From Streptomyces albospinus (GTDB lineage Bacteria > Actinomycetota > Actinomycetes > Streptomycetales > Streptomycetaceae), in the NCBI RefSeq assembly GCF_014648695.1, contig NZ_BMRP01000031.1:1-64000 (forward strand): 64,000 bases of DNA, read 5' to 3'. A program made the translations under genes and the position numbers. This document shows, one piece after another, positions 44,876-55,982 of the stretch (the first letter of the stretch is position 1; every line of letters starts with the position of its first letter). The notes under the pieces were generated by a model, which worked only from the letters and a program-made list of their open reading frames with translations, searched no databases and was not told the DNA's origin.

Positions 44876-45522
44876 GCGGGACGGCCCGTGCGGCGGGCCC
44901 GGCTGCCCGCGGGCACTCGGCGGCCCCCGGTAATCCGGTGGCGGCCCCGCCCCGTCCGCGGCACGCTGATCCGGTGCCGATCCCACCTGAGCCGAACTCG
45001 CCTGAGCCGAACTCGCCCGTACCGACCCCACTCGTGCTGATCCGCGACGCGACCGCCGCCGACTGGCCCGCCGTCTGGCCGTTCTTCCGGACCGTCGTGC
45101 GGGCCGGGGAGACCTACACCTACCCGCGCGACATCGACGAACCGGCGGCCCGCGCGAGCTGGATGCTGGAGCCGCCCGGCCGTACGGTCGTCGCCGTCGA
45201 CGCCTCCGGGACGGTGCTGGGCTCGGCCAAGATGAACCCCAACCACCTCGGCGGCGCCTCGCACATCGCCAGCGCCAGCTTCATGGTCGACCCGCGGTAC
45301 CGCCGGCGCGGCACGGGGCGGGCCCTGGGCGAGCACGTCCTGGCCTGGGCCCGTGCCGAGGGCTATCGGGCGATGCAGTTCAACGCGGTCGTGGAGACCA
45401 ACACCGGCGCCGTCGCCCTCTGGCGGTCCCTCGGCTTCACGATCATGACGACGCTGCCCGAGGGCTTCCACCACCCCGCCAAGGGGTATGTGGGGCTGCA
45501 CATCATGTACCAGCAGCTGTAG
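44872..45522 (+). CDS. GNAT-family N-acetyltransferase
   Basis: The protein is about 216 aa if the GTG overlapping the DUF35 stop is used. The GNAT core begins LVLIRDATAADWPAVWPFFR and includes SASFMVDPRYRRRGTGRALG (acetyl-CoA loop) and NAVVETNTGAVALWRSLGF. The first 50 residues are Pro-rich with a tandem PEPNSPEPNS duplication (two 15-bp units), so the true start may be GTG 44974 or GTG 45034. The substrate is unknown; the tail MTTLPEGFHHPAKGYVGLHI is like phosphinothricin-type acetyltransferases. Confidence 0.82.
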   Translation: MSGTARAAGPAARGHSAAPGNPVAAPPRPRHADPVPIPPEPNSPEPNSPVPTPLVLIRDATAADWPAVWPFFRTVVRAGETYTYPRDIDEPAARASWMLEPPGRTVVAVDASGTVLGSAKMNPNHLGGASHIASASFMVDPRYRRRGTGRALGEHVLAWARAEGYRAMQFNAVVETNTGAVALWRSLGFTIMTTLPEGFHHPAKGYVGLHIMYQQL

Positions 45523-45559
45523 GTGTGGCGCTCCCGTATGCCGCCGGCCGGGTAAGCCC

Positions 45560-46297
45560 TCAGGGCCAGAGCAGTTCCCGCTCCCAACCGCTCTCCGTAC
45601 GGCGGTAGTTGAGCCGGACGTGGCGCCGTAGCGCATCGCCCTGGAAGAACTCCACCTCGTCGGCGCGCAGTACGTACAGCGTCCAGCTGGGGACCGGCGC
45701 GTCCGGTTCGCGCCGGGCGTGCTCCCAGGCGGCCTCCGAGGCGCGGGCCAGCTCCTCGGCCGAGCCGAGCACCTCGCTCTGGTGACCGACCAGCGCCGCC
45801 GCCAGCGCGCCCGTGGAGCGGTGGTGCAGATCGGCCGCGCTCTCCTCCGGGCCGGCCGCGGTCACCGTGCCGTGGATCCGTACCTGGCGGCCGACCGCCG
45901 GCCAGTAGAAGCCGAGCGCGGCCCGCGGGCGGGCGGCCAGTTCGCGGCCCTTGCGGCTGCCGCGGTGCGTGCCGAAGTGCCAGCCCCGCTCATCGGCGTC
46001 GTGCAGCATCAGGGTCCGCAGGGAGGGGGCGCCGGCCTCGTCCGCCGTCGCCAGGGTCATCGTGTGCGGCTCGGGGACGCCGGCCTCGGCGGCCTCCCGC
46101 AGCCACCGCCGGAAGAGCGGCAGCGGGTCGGCGGGAGCCTGCGCCGGGTCGAACGACGGCAGTTCGCACTCCCAGACCCGCAGTCCGCGCAGCAGCTCGC
46201 GGAAGGCGTCCGCGGCGGCGGCCCCCTCGGGCGCGTCTTCGGGGGACCGGCCCGCGGGGCCGGGGGAGCGGTCGGAGTGCGCGTGGTGATCGGCCAT
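45560..46297 (-). CDS. pdxH: Pyridoxamine/pyridoxine 5'-phosphate oxidase-type protein
   Basis: This 245-aa FMN split-barrel protein of the PdxH group forms pyridoxal 5'-phosphate with O2. PHTMTLATADEAGAPSLRTL, GTHRGSRKGRELAARP, FYWPAVGRQVRIHGTV and the end RRTESGWERELLWP agree with the family. One base separates it from the FAD monooxygenase stop (TGA-C-ATG), so the two form an operon, which makes a role in modifying a small molecule rather than core vitamin B6 synthesis possible. Confidence 0.85.
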   Translation of the reverse strand: MADHHAHSDRSPGPAGRSPEDAPEGAAAADAFRELLRGLRVWECELPSFDPAQAPADPLPLFRRWLREAAEAGVPEPHTMTLATADEAGAPSLRTLMLHDADERGWHFGTHRGSRKGRELAARPRAALGFYWPAVGRQVRIHGTVTAAGPEESAADLHHRSTGALAAALVGHQSEVLGSAEELARASEAAWEHARREPDAPVPSWTLYVLRADEVEFFQGDALRRHVRLNYRRTESGWERELLWP

Positions 46298-46298
46298 G

Positions 46299-47675
46299 TC
46301 AGGCAGCGTACGTCGGCCGCGCGGGACGGGCCGCGGGCACCGGCGGCAGCGGGTAGTCCTTGAGCGTGATCGCACGGGCGCCGCGCTGAACGTCCTCGGC
46401 GACCTTCCGCGCGACCCAGTCCTTCCACGGCATGTGCGGCAGCATCCGCAGCATCAGATGCCGGAGCCGGATCTGCCACCAGGTCATCGGTGTCATCTCG
46501 CGGGCGAACTTCTCCGCGAGCGCGTGATTGACCGCGACATAGCCGCGCATCTCCGCTTCGTAGCGCGCGAACGCACCCGCCGGGTCGCCGTCGGCCGCCG
46601 CGAGCTCCCCGGCCAGTACATACGCGCCGACCAGCGCCATCCCCGTGCCCTGCCCGGAGGCGGGCGAGGCGCAGTGCGCGGCGTCGCCGAGCAGTACGAC
46701 CGGACCGCGGGACCAGCGGTCCATCTGGACGAGATGCAGGCCGTCGAAGTAGAAGTCGTCGGCCTCGCGGGCCGCTTCGAGCAGCCGGGGGATCCGCCAG
46801 CCGTCGCCCGCGAACGCGCCGTCCAGCAGGTCGAGCTGGCGCCCGGTGTCCCGGTGGTCGTACTCCAGCAGCGGGGAGCGGAAGCCGAGCAGGCCCTTGG
46901 CGCCCGGCTCGCCGGCCGAGTGGTAGACGCAGGTCAGCTTGCCGGGCAGGGCGTGGTACAACTCCTCCCGATCCAGGCCGAGTTCGTTCTCCATGGAGAA
47001 GGCCGAGAGGTACCCGCCGAGGTGCCGCAGGAAGCGCGCCTCGGGGCCGAAGGCCAGCCGCCGGACGGTGGAGTGCAGCCCGTCCGCGCCCACGACCAGG
47101 TCGAAGCGGCGGGTGGCGCCCCGCTCGAAGGTGACCTCGACGCCGTGCTCCCCGGTGCCCGTGAGCGGCGTCAGGGACGTGATCGAGTCGCCGAAGAGGT
47201 AGTCGACGTCCGCCCGGGTGCGCTCGTAGAGGATCTGCGTCAGCTTGCCGCGCATGATCTCGTCGTCGCGGTCGACGCGGGCGCCGAAGATGTCGGCGGG
47301 GAGGGTGGCGATCCGCTTGCCGCTGCCGTTCACGTAGGCACCGGTCTGCATGTCCGTACTGGAGCGCTGGATGTCCTCCAGGATCCCCATCCGTTCGGCG
47401 ACCTCGATGGCCGCGCCCCGGATGTCGACCTTGTAGCCGCCGGTCCGCAGTTCGGGGGCGCGCTCCACGACGGTGACCGCGAAGCCGTAGCGGTGCAGCC
47501 AGTAGGCGAGCGCGGGGCCGGCGATGCCGGCGCCGGAGATCAGCACGGTCCGAACGGGCCGAACGGCCGGAGTGGAGGGAACGGCCGGAGTGGAAGGAAC
47601 GGGCTGAACGGAGTGAACGGGCAGAACAGTCTGAACGGGCTTTGGGGTGGGGGGCGTTGCGTCGGTGCCGGGCAT
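46299..47675 (-). CDS. FAD-dependent aromatic-type monooxygenase
   Basis: This 458-aa group A flavoprotein monooxygenase has the Rossmann motif VLISGAGIAGPALAYWLHRY (about residues 42-61), DVDYLFGDSI, the DG motif VVGADGLHSTVRRLAFG, and GDAAHCASPASGQGTGMALV. The N-terminal 40 residues include a PSTPAV duplication. It resembles TetX/rifampicin-type monooxygenases. It is divergent from a truncated TetR gene whose 21-bp operator lies between them, the usual regulatory pair. Confidence 0.9.
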   Translation of the reverse strand: MPGTDATPPTPKPVQTVLPVHSVQPVPSTPAVPSTPAVRPVRTVLISGAGIAGPALAYWLHRYGFAVTVVERAPELRTGGYKVDIRGAAIEVAERMGILEDIQRSSTDMQTGAYVNGSGKRIATLPADIFGARVDRDDEIMRGKLTQILYERTRADVDYLFGDSITSLTPLTGTGEHGVEVTFERGATRRFDLVVGADGLHSTVRRLAFGPEARFLRHLGGYLSAFSMENELGLDREELYHALPGKLTCVYHSAGEPGAKGLLGFRSPLLEYDHRDTGRQLDLLDGAFAGDGWRIPRLLEAAREADDFYFDGLHLVQMDRWSRGPVVLLGDAAHCASPASGQGTGMALVGAYVLAGELAAADGDPAGAFARYEAEMRGYVAVNHALAEKFAREMTPMTWWQIRLRHLMLRMLPHMPWKDWVARKVAEDVQRGARAITLKDYPLPPVPAARPARPTYAA

Positions 47676-47735
47676 GGCGGGGTTCCCTTCGGGGCGGTGG
47701 TGCTCCTGGCCGGGTGGCTTGCGCAGCACGACTGT

Positions 47736-47756
47736 ACAAGCGTCTAAGACGATTGT
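47736..47756. promoter_or_regulatory. TetR-type operator between FAD monooxygenase and TetR gene
   Basis: ACAAGCGTCT-A-AGACGATTGT is a 21-bp palindrome with one mismatched pair. It is different from the acyl-CoA palindrome and probably the operator of the local TetR protein. Confidence 0.7.
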
Positions 47757-47769
47757 CTATGACGGATGT

Positions 47770-48126
47770 ATGGATCCGGTGGGACCGCGCAGCGCATCTG
47801 CCGACGCCCGATGCGCCGGCGAAGCTGGAATTTCGTGTAGGGCTGACCAGCAGCGACGCGAGCGCGAGCGGGTGCGGCGGCATCGGTTGATCGTCCGGGC
47901 GGCGCGCGAGCTCGCCGAGCCCCAGGGCTGGGGCGCGGTCAGCGCCCGCCGGCTGGCCGAGCGGGTCGAGTGCAGCCAGTCGGTGCTCTTCGGTCACTTC
48001 ACGGGCAAGGGGGAGATCGTCAACGCCGTGGCGCTGGAGGGCTTCGCCGAGCTGGCACGGGCCACTCGCGCCGTGCGCGCGGAGGTCGCGGGTTCACCGG
48101 ACCCGCGCCGAAGTGAGCAGCGGTGA
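47770..48126 (+). pseudogene. Truncated TetR-family regulator (DNA-binding domain only)
   Basis: The 118-aa product contains a full TetR helix-turn-helix (RLIVRAARELAEPQGWGAVS, ARRLAERVECSQSVLFGHFT, KGEIVNAVALEGFAELA, about residues 45-105). The ligand-binding domain of about 100 residues is missing. The frame ends at SPDPRRSEQR where GTGAGCAGC repeats begin, suggesting a deletion or repeat-mediated loss. ATG 47770 lies 13 bp after the palindromic operator. It may still bind DNA as a constitutive repressor, or be dead. Confidence 0.7.
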
Positions 48127-48232
48127 GCAAGCAGTGAGCAGCAGTGAGCAGCCGAAGGAGGAAGGAGTAAGGGGGAGGAGGCAGGAGTAAGCAGGAGTAG
48201 GCAGGAGTGGGCAGGACGAAGCAGAAGCGGGC
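48108..48232. repeat. Minisatellite-like tract after the TetR fragment
   Basis: GTGAGCAGC-type units (48113-48160) and GCAGGAGTAAGCAGGAGTAG-type units (about 48181-48215) are repeated imperfectly. The tract spans the end of the truncated TetR gene and the gap to the thiolase-like gene. Confidence 0.7.
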
Positions 48233-48245
48233 AACGGGGCCGCCG

Positions 48246-49430
48246 CTACCCTCGCCCCAGCACCACCGTCCCCGACGAGCAGAACCAGCCGCCTGTCCCG
48301 GAGGCCACCGCGAGCTGCGGCAGACAGCCGCCGGGTTTCCGTACCTGGCGGTCCGGGCCGGCCTCGCCGCGGAGCTGGCGTACCGCCTCGACCAGCAGGA
48401 ACAGTCCGCGCATCCCCGGGTGGCAGGCGGCCAGCCCGCCGCCGTCGGTGTTCACCGGTAGTTCGCCGTCCCGCAGCAGCCTCCCCTTCTCGACGAACGC
48501 CCCGCCCTCCCCCTTGGCGCAGAACCCCAGGTCCTCCAGGGTCACCAGGGTCATATAGGTGAAGGCGTCGTAGATCTCGGCGAGGTCGATCTCCGAGGGG
48601 CGGACGCCGGCGCGCTCGAAGGCCAGCCGGCCGGAGACGGCAGCCGGGGAGACGGTGAAGTCGTCCCACTCCGACATGGTGGTGTGCGAGACGGAGGTGC
48701 CCGAACCGAGCACCCAGACCGGGGGCTTGGCCAGGTCGGGCACGTAGTCCTCGGCGACCAGCAGCACCGCGCAGCCGCCGTCCGAGCGGATGCAGCAGTG
48801 CAGCTTGGTGAACGGGTCGGCGATCATCGGGCCGGAGAGCACCTCGTCGACGGTGATCGGCGCGCGGTACATGGCGCCGGGGTTCGTCGCCGCGTTGGCC
48901 CGTGCCTGGACGGCTATCTGAGCCAGCTGTTCCAGGGTGGTCCCGTACTGGTGCATATGGCGGCGGGCGGCCATCGCGTACTTGGCGATCAGGGTGTGCC
49001 CGTAGGGGACCTCGAACTGGAGCGGGCCGCGGGCGCCGAAGGAGAGGTTGGCGGTGCGGCGCCGCGCCTTGATGTCGGCGCGGGCGGTGGAACCGTAGGC
49101 CAGCAGCACGGCGTCGGCCCGGCCGGCGGCGATCGCGTCGGCGGCATGCGCGGCCATCACTTCCCAGGTCGAGCCGCCGACCGCGGTGGAGTCCACCCAG
49201 GTGGGGTGCAGGCCCAGATATTCCGCGACCTCGATGGGCGCGAGCGTGCCGAGCCCCGCCGAGGCGAAGCCGTCGATCACCGACCGGTCGAGGCCGGAGT
49301 CGGCGAGCGCCCGGCGGGCGGCCTGGGCGTGCAGGGCGTACGGGGTGGCTTCGTCCACGCGCCCGCAGTCGGACAGGGCGACTCCGGCGACGGCGACCTT
49401 GCGGTTCCGGGAAAGGGTCCCTGAAGTCAT
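48246..49430 (-). CDS. Thiolase-like lipid-transfer protein (SCP-x/Ltp type)
   Basis: This 394-aa thiolase-fold protein contains KVAVAGVALSDCGRVDEATP, DGFASAGLG, RRHMHQYGTTLEQLAQIAVQ, AEIYDAFTYMTLVTLEDLGF, and LPVNTDGGGLAACHPGMRG. Where thiolases have their nucleophilic Cys it reads DSTAVGGSTWEVM, so classic thiolysis is unlikely. Ltp2-like retro-aldolases, which need a DUF35 partner, lack this Cys too. ATG 49430 is only 3 bp from operator site 8, suggesting a leaderless or very short-leader mRNA. Confidence 0.88.
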   Translation of the reverse strand: MTSGTLSRNRKVAVAGVALSDCGRVDEATPYALHAQAARRALADSGLDRSVIDGFASAGLGTLAPIEVAEYLGLHPTWVDSTAVGGSTWEVMAAHAADAIAAGRADAVLLAYGSTARADIKARRRTANLSFGARGPLQFEVPYGHTLIAKYAMAARRHMHQYGTTLEQLAQIAVQARANAATNPGAMYRAPITVDEVLSGPMIADPFTKLHCCIRSDGGCAVLLVAEDYVPDLAKPPVWVLGSGTSVSHTTMSEWDDFTVSPAAVSGRLAFERAGVRPSEIDLAEIYDAFTYMTLVTLEDLGFCAKGEGGAFVEKGRLLRDGELPVNTDGGGLAACHPGMRGLFLLVEAVRQLRGEAGPDRQVRKPGGCLPQLAVASGTGGWFCSSGTVVLGRG

Positions 49431-49432
49431 AA

Positions 49433-49449
49433 TCTGACGCTACATCAGA
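49433..49449. promoter_or_regulatory. Acyl-CoA-regulon palindrome, site 8
   Basis: TCTGACG-CTA-CATCAGA, almost identical to site 2 and 3 bp upstream of the thiolase-like ATG. Confidence 0.8.
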
Positions 49450-49543
49450 TGTGGAGGAGTGGGCAGGGCGCGCTCCTGGGGAGCGGGCGTGGGCGGTCGG
49501 GAAAGTCCGCCCGGCACTGGGAAACTGCGGCACCCATCCCTAC

Positions 49544-49560
49544 TATGACGCTCCGTCAGA
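49544..49560. promoter_or_regulatory. Acyl-CoA-regulon palindrome, site 9
   Basis: TATGACG-CTC-CGTCAGA, directly before the tandem half-site array and upstream of the dehydrogenase gene at 49807. Confidence 0.75.
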
Positions 49561-49567
49561 TATGCGG

Positions 49568-49677
49568 GATCGCGTCAGAGCACGTCGGGTCGCGTCAGAG
49601 CACGTCGGATCACGTCAGAGCACGTCACACCAAGCCGGATCACGTCACATCACGCCAGATCACATCAGTTCATGCCG
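49568..49677. repeat. 20-bp tandem array containing CGTCAGA half-sites
   Basis: Units GATCGCGTCAGAGCACGTCG, GGTCGCGTCAGAGCACGTCG and GATCACGTCAGAGCACGTCA are contiguous (49568-49627). After a 10-bp interruption, two weaker units start at 49638 and 49658. Each good unit contains CGTCAGA, half of the regulon palindrome, so half-sites recur every 20 bp. The rest of the 376-bp gap holds no gene. Confidence 0.85.
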
Positions 49678-49806
49678 GACCGCGCATGCCGCGCAGCCGC
49701 GCCCCGCACGCCCGCGCCCCGCATGCCCGCAATCCGTCATGACCGGAAGCCGGGCCCGTCCGCCCGACCGGGCGGGCGGTGCCGCACGGCCGGGAGGAGC
49801 CCGCCG

Positions 49807-51096
49807 ATGGATGCCGCGTTCACCGAGGAGCAGGAAGAGATCCGCCGTACGCTGCGCGAACTGCTGCACAAACGCTGCGGTCCGGACGAGGTCAAGGCGG
49901 CGGTACGCACCCCGGAGGGCCATGACGCGGCGCTGTGGCGGCAGCTCGCCCAGCAGCTCGGGCTGCCCGGCCTGGCCCTGCCCGCCGCGTACGGCGGGGT
50001 CGGCTGCGGGCCCACCGAACTCGCCCTGGCCTGCGAGGAAACCGGCCGCGTGGTACTCCCCTCGCCGCTGATCGCCACCGCCGTGCTGGCCGCCCCGCTG
50101 ATCCTGGCGCTCGGCAGCGCACGCCAGCGCGCCGAGCTGCTGCCGGCCCTCGCCTCCGGGGAGTTGACCGCCACCCTCGCCGTACCGGGCGGGCAGCTGG
50201 CGACCGCGCTGGCGCTGACCGGGTCCAACGACGGCGACTGGGCGGGCGGCGGCCGGGCCGGGGGGATCCAGGCGCGGTTGCCGCAGGAGCTGCCGCCGAC
50301 GGGCGGTGGCGCGGGCTGGCGGCTCTACGGGGAGGCCGGTCAGGTCCTCGACGGGCACACCGCCGACGTGCTGGTGATCGCCGCGCACACGGGCGGGTTC
50401 GCGCGCAGCCGCACCCGGCTCTTCGTCGTACGGGCGCAGGGGCGGGACGGGGCCGGGACGCCCGGTCTGCTGCGGACCCGGCAGACCGCGATGGACGAGA
50501 CCCGGCCGCAGGCGCGGGTCCAACTCCGCGATGTGCCCGCCGAGTTGCTGGGAGAGGGCGAGGCGGGGCGGGAGGGGTGCGGGGTGGCCGCGGCGCTGGC
50601 CGCCACCGGGGCCTCGGCGGCTGCGGCACTGGCCGCCGAGGCGGTCGGCGCGGCCGATGCGGCGCTGGCCCGCACGGTCGGCTACGTACAGGAGCGCACC
50701 CAGTTCGGCCGGCCCATCGGCTCCTTCCAGGCCGTGCAGCACCGGCTCGCGGACCTGTACGTGGCGGTGCAGGCGGCGCGTTCGGCGGCGTACTACGCGG
50801 CCTGGGCGGCGGGCGGCGGGCGGACCGGGGAGGCCGACGGGCCCGGGGTGGGCGCGCTGGCGCTCGCCCAGGCGCTGGAGGCGCTGCGCGCGGTGGCGGC
50901 CGAGGCGGTGCAGTTGCACGGCGGGATCGGCTTCACCTGGGAGCACGACGCGCACCTCTACTTCAAGCGGGCGGCCTGCGACGAGCTGCTGCTCGGGCCG
51001 GTGCACCGGCTGCGGGCCCGGGCCGCCGAACAGGTCGGCCTGTTCGCGGAGGCGGACGGGGCGCCTCGTGCGGGGCGAGCGGCGGTCGGCGCCTGA
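49807..51096 (+). CDS. Acyl-CoA dehydrogenase (FadE, partner-subunit type)
   Basis: This 429-aa protein contains FTEEQEEIRRTLRELLHKRC at the start, PAAYGGVGCGPTELALACEE, RTQFGRPIGSFQAVQH and VQLHGGIGFTWEHDAHLYFK at the end, like the dehydrogenase at 30405. The middle region (about residues 150-250) is loose and Gly-rich. ATG with GGGAGGAG 8 bp upstream. It overlaps the downstream F420-type gene (TGATG). No large subunit is next to it, so it may act with one of the other FadE proteins. Confidence 0.9.
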   Translation: MDAAFTEEQEEIRRTLRELLHKRCGPDEVKAAVRTPEGHDAALWRQLAQQLGLPGLALPAAYGGVGCGPTELALACEETGRVVLPSPLIATAVLAAPLILALGSARQRAELLPALASGELTATLAVPGGQLATALALTGSNDGDWAGGGRAGGIQARLPQELPPTGGGAGWRLYGEAGQVLDGHTADVLVIAAHTGGFARSRTRLFVVRAQGRDGAGTPGLLRTRQTAMDETRPQARVQLRDVPAELLGEGEAGREGCGVAAALAATGASAAAALAAEAVGAADAALARTVGYVQERTQFGRPIGSFQAVQHRLADLYVAVQAARSAAYYAAWAAGGGRTGEADGPGVGALALAQALEALRAVAAEAVQLHGGIGFTWEHDAHLYFKRAACDELLLGPVHRLRARAAEQVGLFAEADGAPRAGRAAVGA

Positions 51097-51566
51097 TGCC
51101 CCACGGGGAGCGGCTGGTGCAGAAGGTCTCCGCGACCCGTACGTTCGCGCGGATCGCGCCACACGTCATTCCCGCGCTGGACCGCGCCGTGCACCGGCTG
51201 ACCCGCGGGAAGGTGCTGCTCAGCGCCCGGATGCTGCCCGGTGTGATCCTGACCGCGACCGGGGCCAGGAGCGGGCAGCCACGGCGCACCCCGCTGGCCT
51301 GCCTGCCGCAGGACGACGGCGGCTGGCTGCTGATCGGCAGCAACTTCGGACGGCCGGGGCATCCGGCCTGGACCGGAAACCTCCTCAAGAACCCGGAGGC
51401 GGAGGTGAGTTGGCGGGGGCGGGACATTCCCGTACGGGCCAGGCTGCTCACGGGGGAGGAGCGGGCGCGGGCCTGGCGGGCGGCACGGGACTTCTGGCCG
51501 CCGTACGCCGCCTATCAGGCGCGGGTGGAGCGGGAGATCCGGCTGTTCCGGCTGGACCGGCGCTGA
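51096..51566 (+). CDS. Deazaflavin (F420)-dependent nitroreductase-like protein
   Basis: This 156-aa split-barrel protein of the Ddn group contains LPGVILTATGARSGQPRRTP, WLLIGSNFGRPGHPAWTGNL and KNPEAEVSWRGRDIPVRARL. Members bind F420 and reduce quinones, nitro groups or enones. The start codon shares one base with the dehydrogenase stop, so a reductive step in the same pathway is likely, though electron transfer from the dehydrogenase is also conceivable. Confidence 0.88.
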   Translation: MPHGERLVQKVSATRTFARIAPHVIPALDRAVHRLTRGKVLLSARMLPGVILTATGARSGQPRRTPLACLPQDDGGWLLIGSNFGRPGHPAWTGNLLKNPEAEVSWRGRDIPVRARLLTGEERARAWRAARDFWPPYAAYQARVEREIRLFRLDRR

Positions 51567-51771
51567 CCTGTCCGGGGGCGCGGCGGGTCTCCGTACACGC
51601 GCAGCGGGTGCCGTACGGACCCCGGAGGGGTGGCCGGCACCCGCTGTGTGCGCGATACAGCTATGGCAGGACGGACTCAGGACGGAGGGCGAACTGTCCC
51701 GGGAACACCGGGACATCGAGGCAGGCGAGCTCTCGACGCGACCGGTTCGATCCGGTATCCGGTGATCCCGG

Positions 51772-52419
51772 TTATTTGGTCGGCTTCTTGCCGGTGACAC
51801 CGAAGTGCACCAGCAGGGCCAGATTCGGCTTGAGTTCAGCCTGCTTGACGCCCCAGCTCTGGAAGCCCTTCTGGTGTCCGGCGACCGCCGCCAGCATCGC
51901 GACGATCGATCCGGCCATGGCCGCAGGGCTGACGTCCTTGTCGACCTTGCCCTTGTTCTGGAGCTCCTGGATGGAGTCCGTAAGGGAGTTGGTGACCGCG
52001 TTGAGGATCTTCATGCGGATCTTGTAGAAGCGCTTGTCGCCCTCGGCCGCGCCCAGATCGACGACGCGCAGAATCGCGTCGTGCTTGCGCCAGAAGGAGA
52101 GGAAGCCTTCGACCAGTTCCTCCGCCGCCTGCCAGCCGGACTTGCCCACCCAGGAGCGTTCGGCGACCAGATCGGTCAGACTTGCGCCTTCTTTGGCCAT
52201 CTCCTCGGCGATTTCGAGGACGGCGCCTTCCACATCCGGGAAGTACTGATAGAACGTTGCGGGTGAAGTGCCCGCTTTGCGGGCCACATCGATGACTTTG
52301 ACGTCCCGATAGGGGGACGAACTGAGCATTTCGCTGAGGCAGTCGAGAAGCTTTTGCCGCGTCGCCTGTCCGCGGCGGCCGGCAACTCTGCCGTCGACGG
52401 TTCGAACTTGTCCTGTCAT
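51772..52419 (-). CDS. TetR-family regulator, candidate master regulator of the acyl-CoA genes
   Basis: This 215-aa protein has an N-terminal TetR helix-turn-helix (residues about 20-65: RQKLLDCLSEMLSSSPYRDV, VARKAGTSPATFYQYFPDVE) and a helical ligand domain. It is the only intact TetR gene in the acyl-CoA block. A weak palindrome, CCTGTCA-TGC-CGTCAGC (52412-52428), with one good half-site overlaps its start codon, hinting at autoregulation. That it binds the regulon palindrome is an inference from position. Confidence 0.9.
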   Translation of the reverse strand: MTGQVRTVDGRVAGRRGQATRQKLLDCLSEMLSSSPYRDVKVIDVARKAGTSPATFYQYFPDVEGAVLEIAEEMAKEGASLTDLVAERSWVGKSGWQAAEELVEGFLSFWRKHDAILRVVDLGAAEGDKRFYKIRMKILNAVTNSLTDSIQELQNKGKVDKDVSPAAMAGSIVAMLAAVAGHQKGFQSWGVKQAELKPNLALLVHFGVTGKKPTK

Positions 52420-53401
52420 GCCGTCAGCTTACCGAGGGGTGATCGGAGCGCGATTTGGCTGCCTGCAAATGGGGACGGGGGAGTTCAGGGCTTCCGATCC
52501 TCGTTGCCGCCTGGATAACGGGCCTGATCGCGGCCCGGACCGGCGGGGCACCCATTGGTCCGATCCAGTGAATGGTGTTATCAACAGGCTGTGGACAACT
52601 TTGGTGGACAAGGCTTGCGTCGAGGCGGCAAGTGCACACCGGAGGTTGCCCGTTGATGATCCGCGACCCTTGCGAGGGCGGCGTCCGTCGCGCGGCGGTC
52701 GCGCATGAATCGCCCCTGTGTTCGAATTCTGGCCGCGCGGGACGCCTACCGCACGGCTAGCTTGGACGGAGGCGGGACGGCGCTGCGGCAATCCGTGCGC
52801 CACGCGCGGTGTCCTGCCCCCGAAATCGCCCTGCGCGGCGCAGAATTGACCCGCCGGCATCGACCCGCCGGCGCGCAGGGGCGGAATGCGGGGGATGGGA
52901 TGCGGAGCGGTACGGGCGGGATGCCTGGCGTCAGAGGGTGGCGAAGGGTGTGGTTTCGGCCACCGGTGGCCGGTCGCCGGGCCGGCCGTCCCGTGCGCGC
53001 CCGACGGGTGTGTGAGCGCTTTTTATCCGGTTCCCGGTGCGGAATCCATCCGTCCGGATGGGGTGACGGGCGGGAGGAATTCCGCCGACGCCCCCTCGGG
53101 GCGGCGCGCAACTCGCCGGTAACCCCTCGGTAACCGCCCGTCCAAGGACGTATCGGAGCACGTCAGGCGGGGGTGGAATACGCCGGGTAATGGCCTTGTT
53201 GCGTATTGCAGGGGGTGATTCGTGACACGGCCGACAGGCCCCGGGTTCGCAACCGTCGGCCCGGCCAGGAAGAATCAGGGTGCGTACGGCCGTTTCGACA
53301 CTCCTTGCCGCAGGCGGGGAGACGCTGCACGGGGCAGTGGCTCTCGGCGGCTCGTGACTATTGAGAGTCTCTTTTACGCCCCACGGGGAGGTGGCAGGCA
53401 A
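52420..53401. other. Long intergenic region with DnaA-box cluster, no supported gene
   Basis: No convincing ORF in 982 bp; the plus-strand 142-codon frame from 52705 has no family features. The region contains three DnaA-box-like sequences (52578-52611), two CGGTAACC repeats (about 53112-53133) and an inverted repeat AATACGC/GCGTATT (53177-53207). The kinase start with its GGGGAGG lies at the end. Confidence 0.5.
52578..52611. promoter_or_regulatory. Cluster of three DnaA-box-like sequences
   Basis: TTATCAACA (52578-52586), TGTGGACAA (52590-52598, exact complement of the Streptomyces box TTGTCCACA) and GGTGGACAA (52603-52611, one mismatch) lie within 34 bp. The first two face each other as a near-perfect inverted repeat. 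Confidence 0.55.
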
Positions 53402-55948
<2,547 letters not shown>

Positions 55949-55982
55949 TCCGGGCGGGGGCCCGGTCCCGGGCCCCGGCGCT

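Noticed and set aside
52412-52428. An eleventh regulon site overlapping the TetR start codon
   Set aside because: Only one half is good (CGTCAGC); the other arm matches in about four of seven positions, so it was kept as a hint only in the TetR entry.
52705-53133. 142-codon ORF in the gap before the propeller kinase
   Set aside because: No ribosome binding site, Arg-rich composition typical of a shadow frame, and no recognisable motif.
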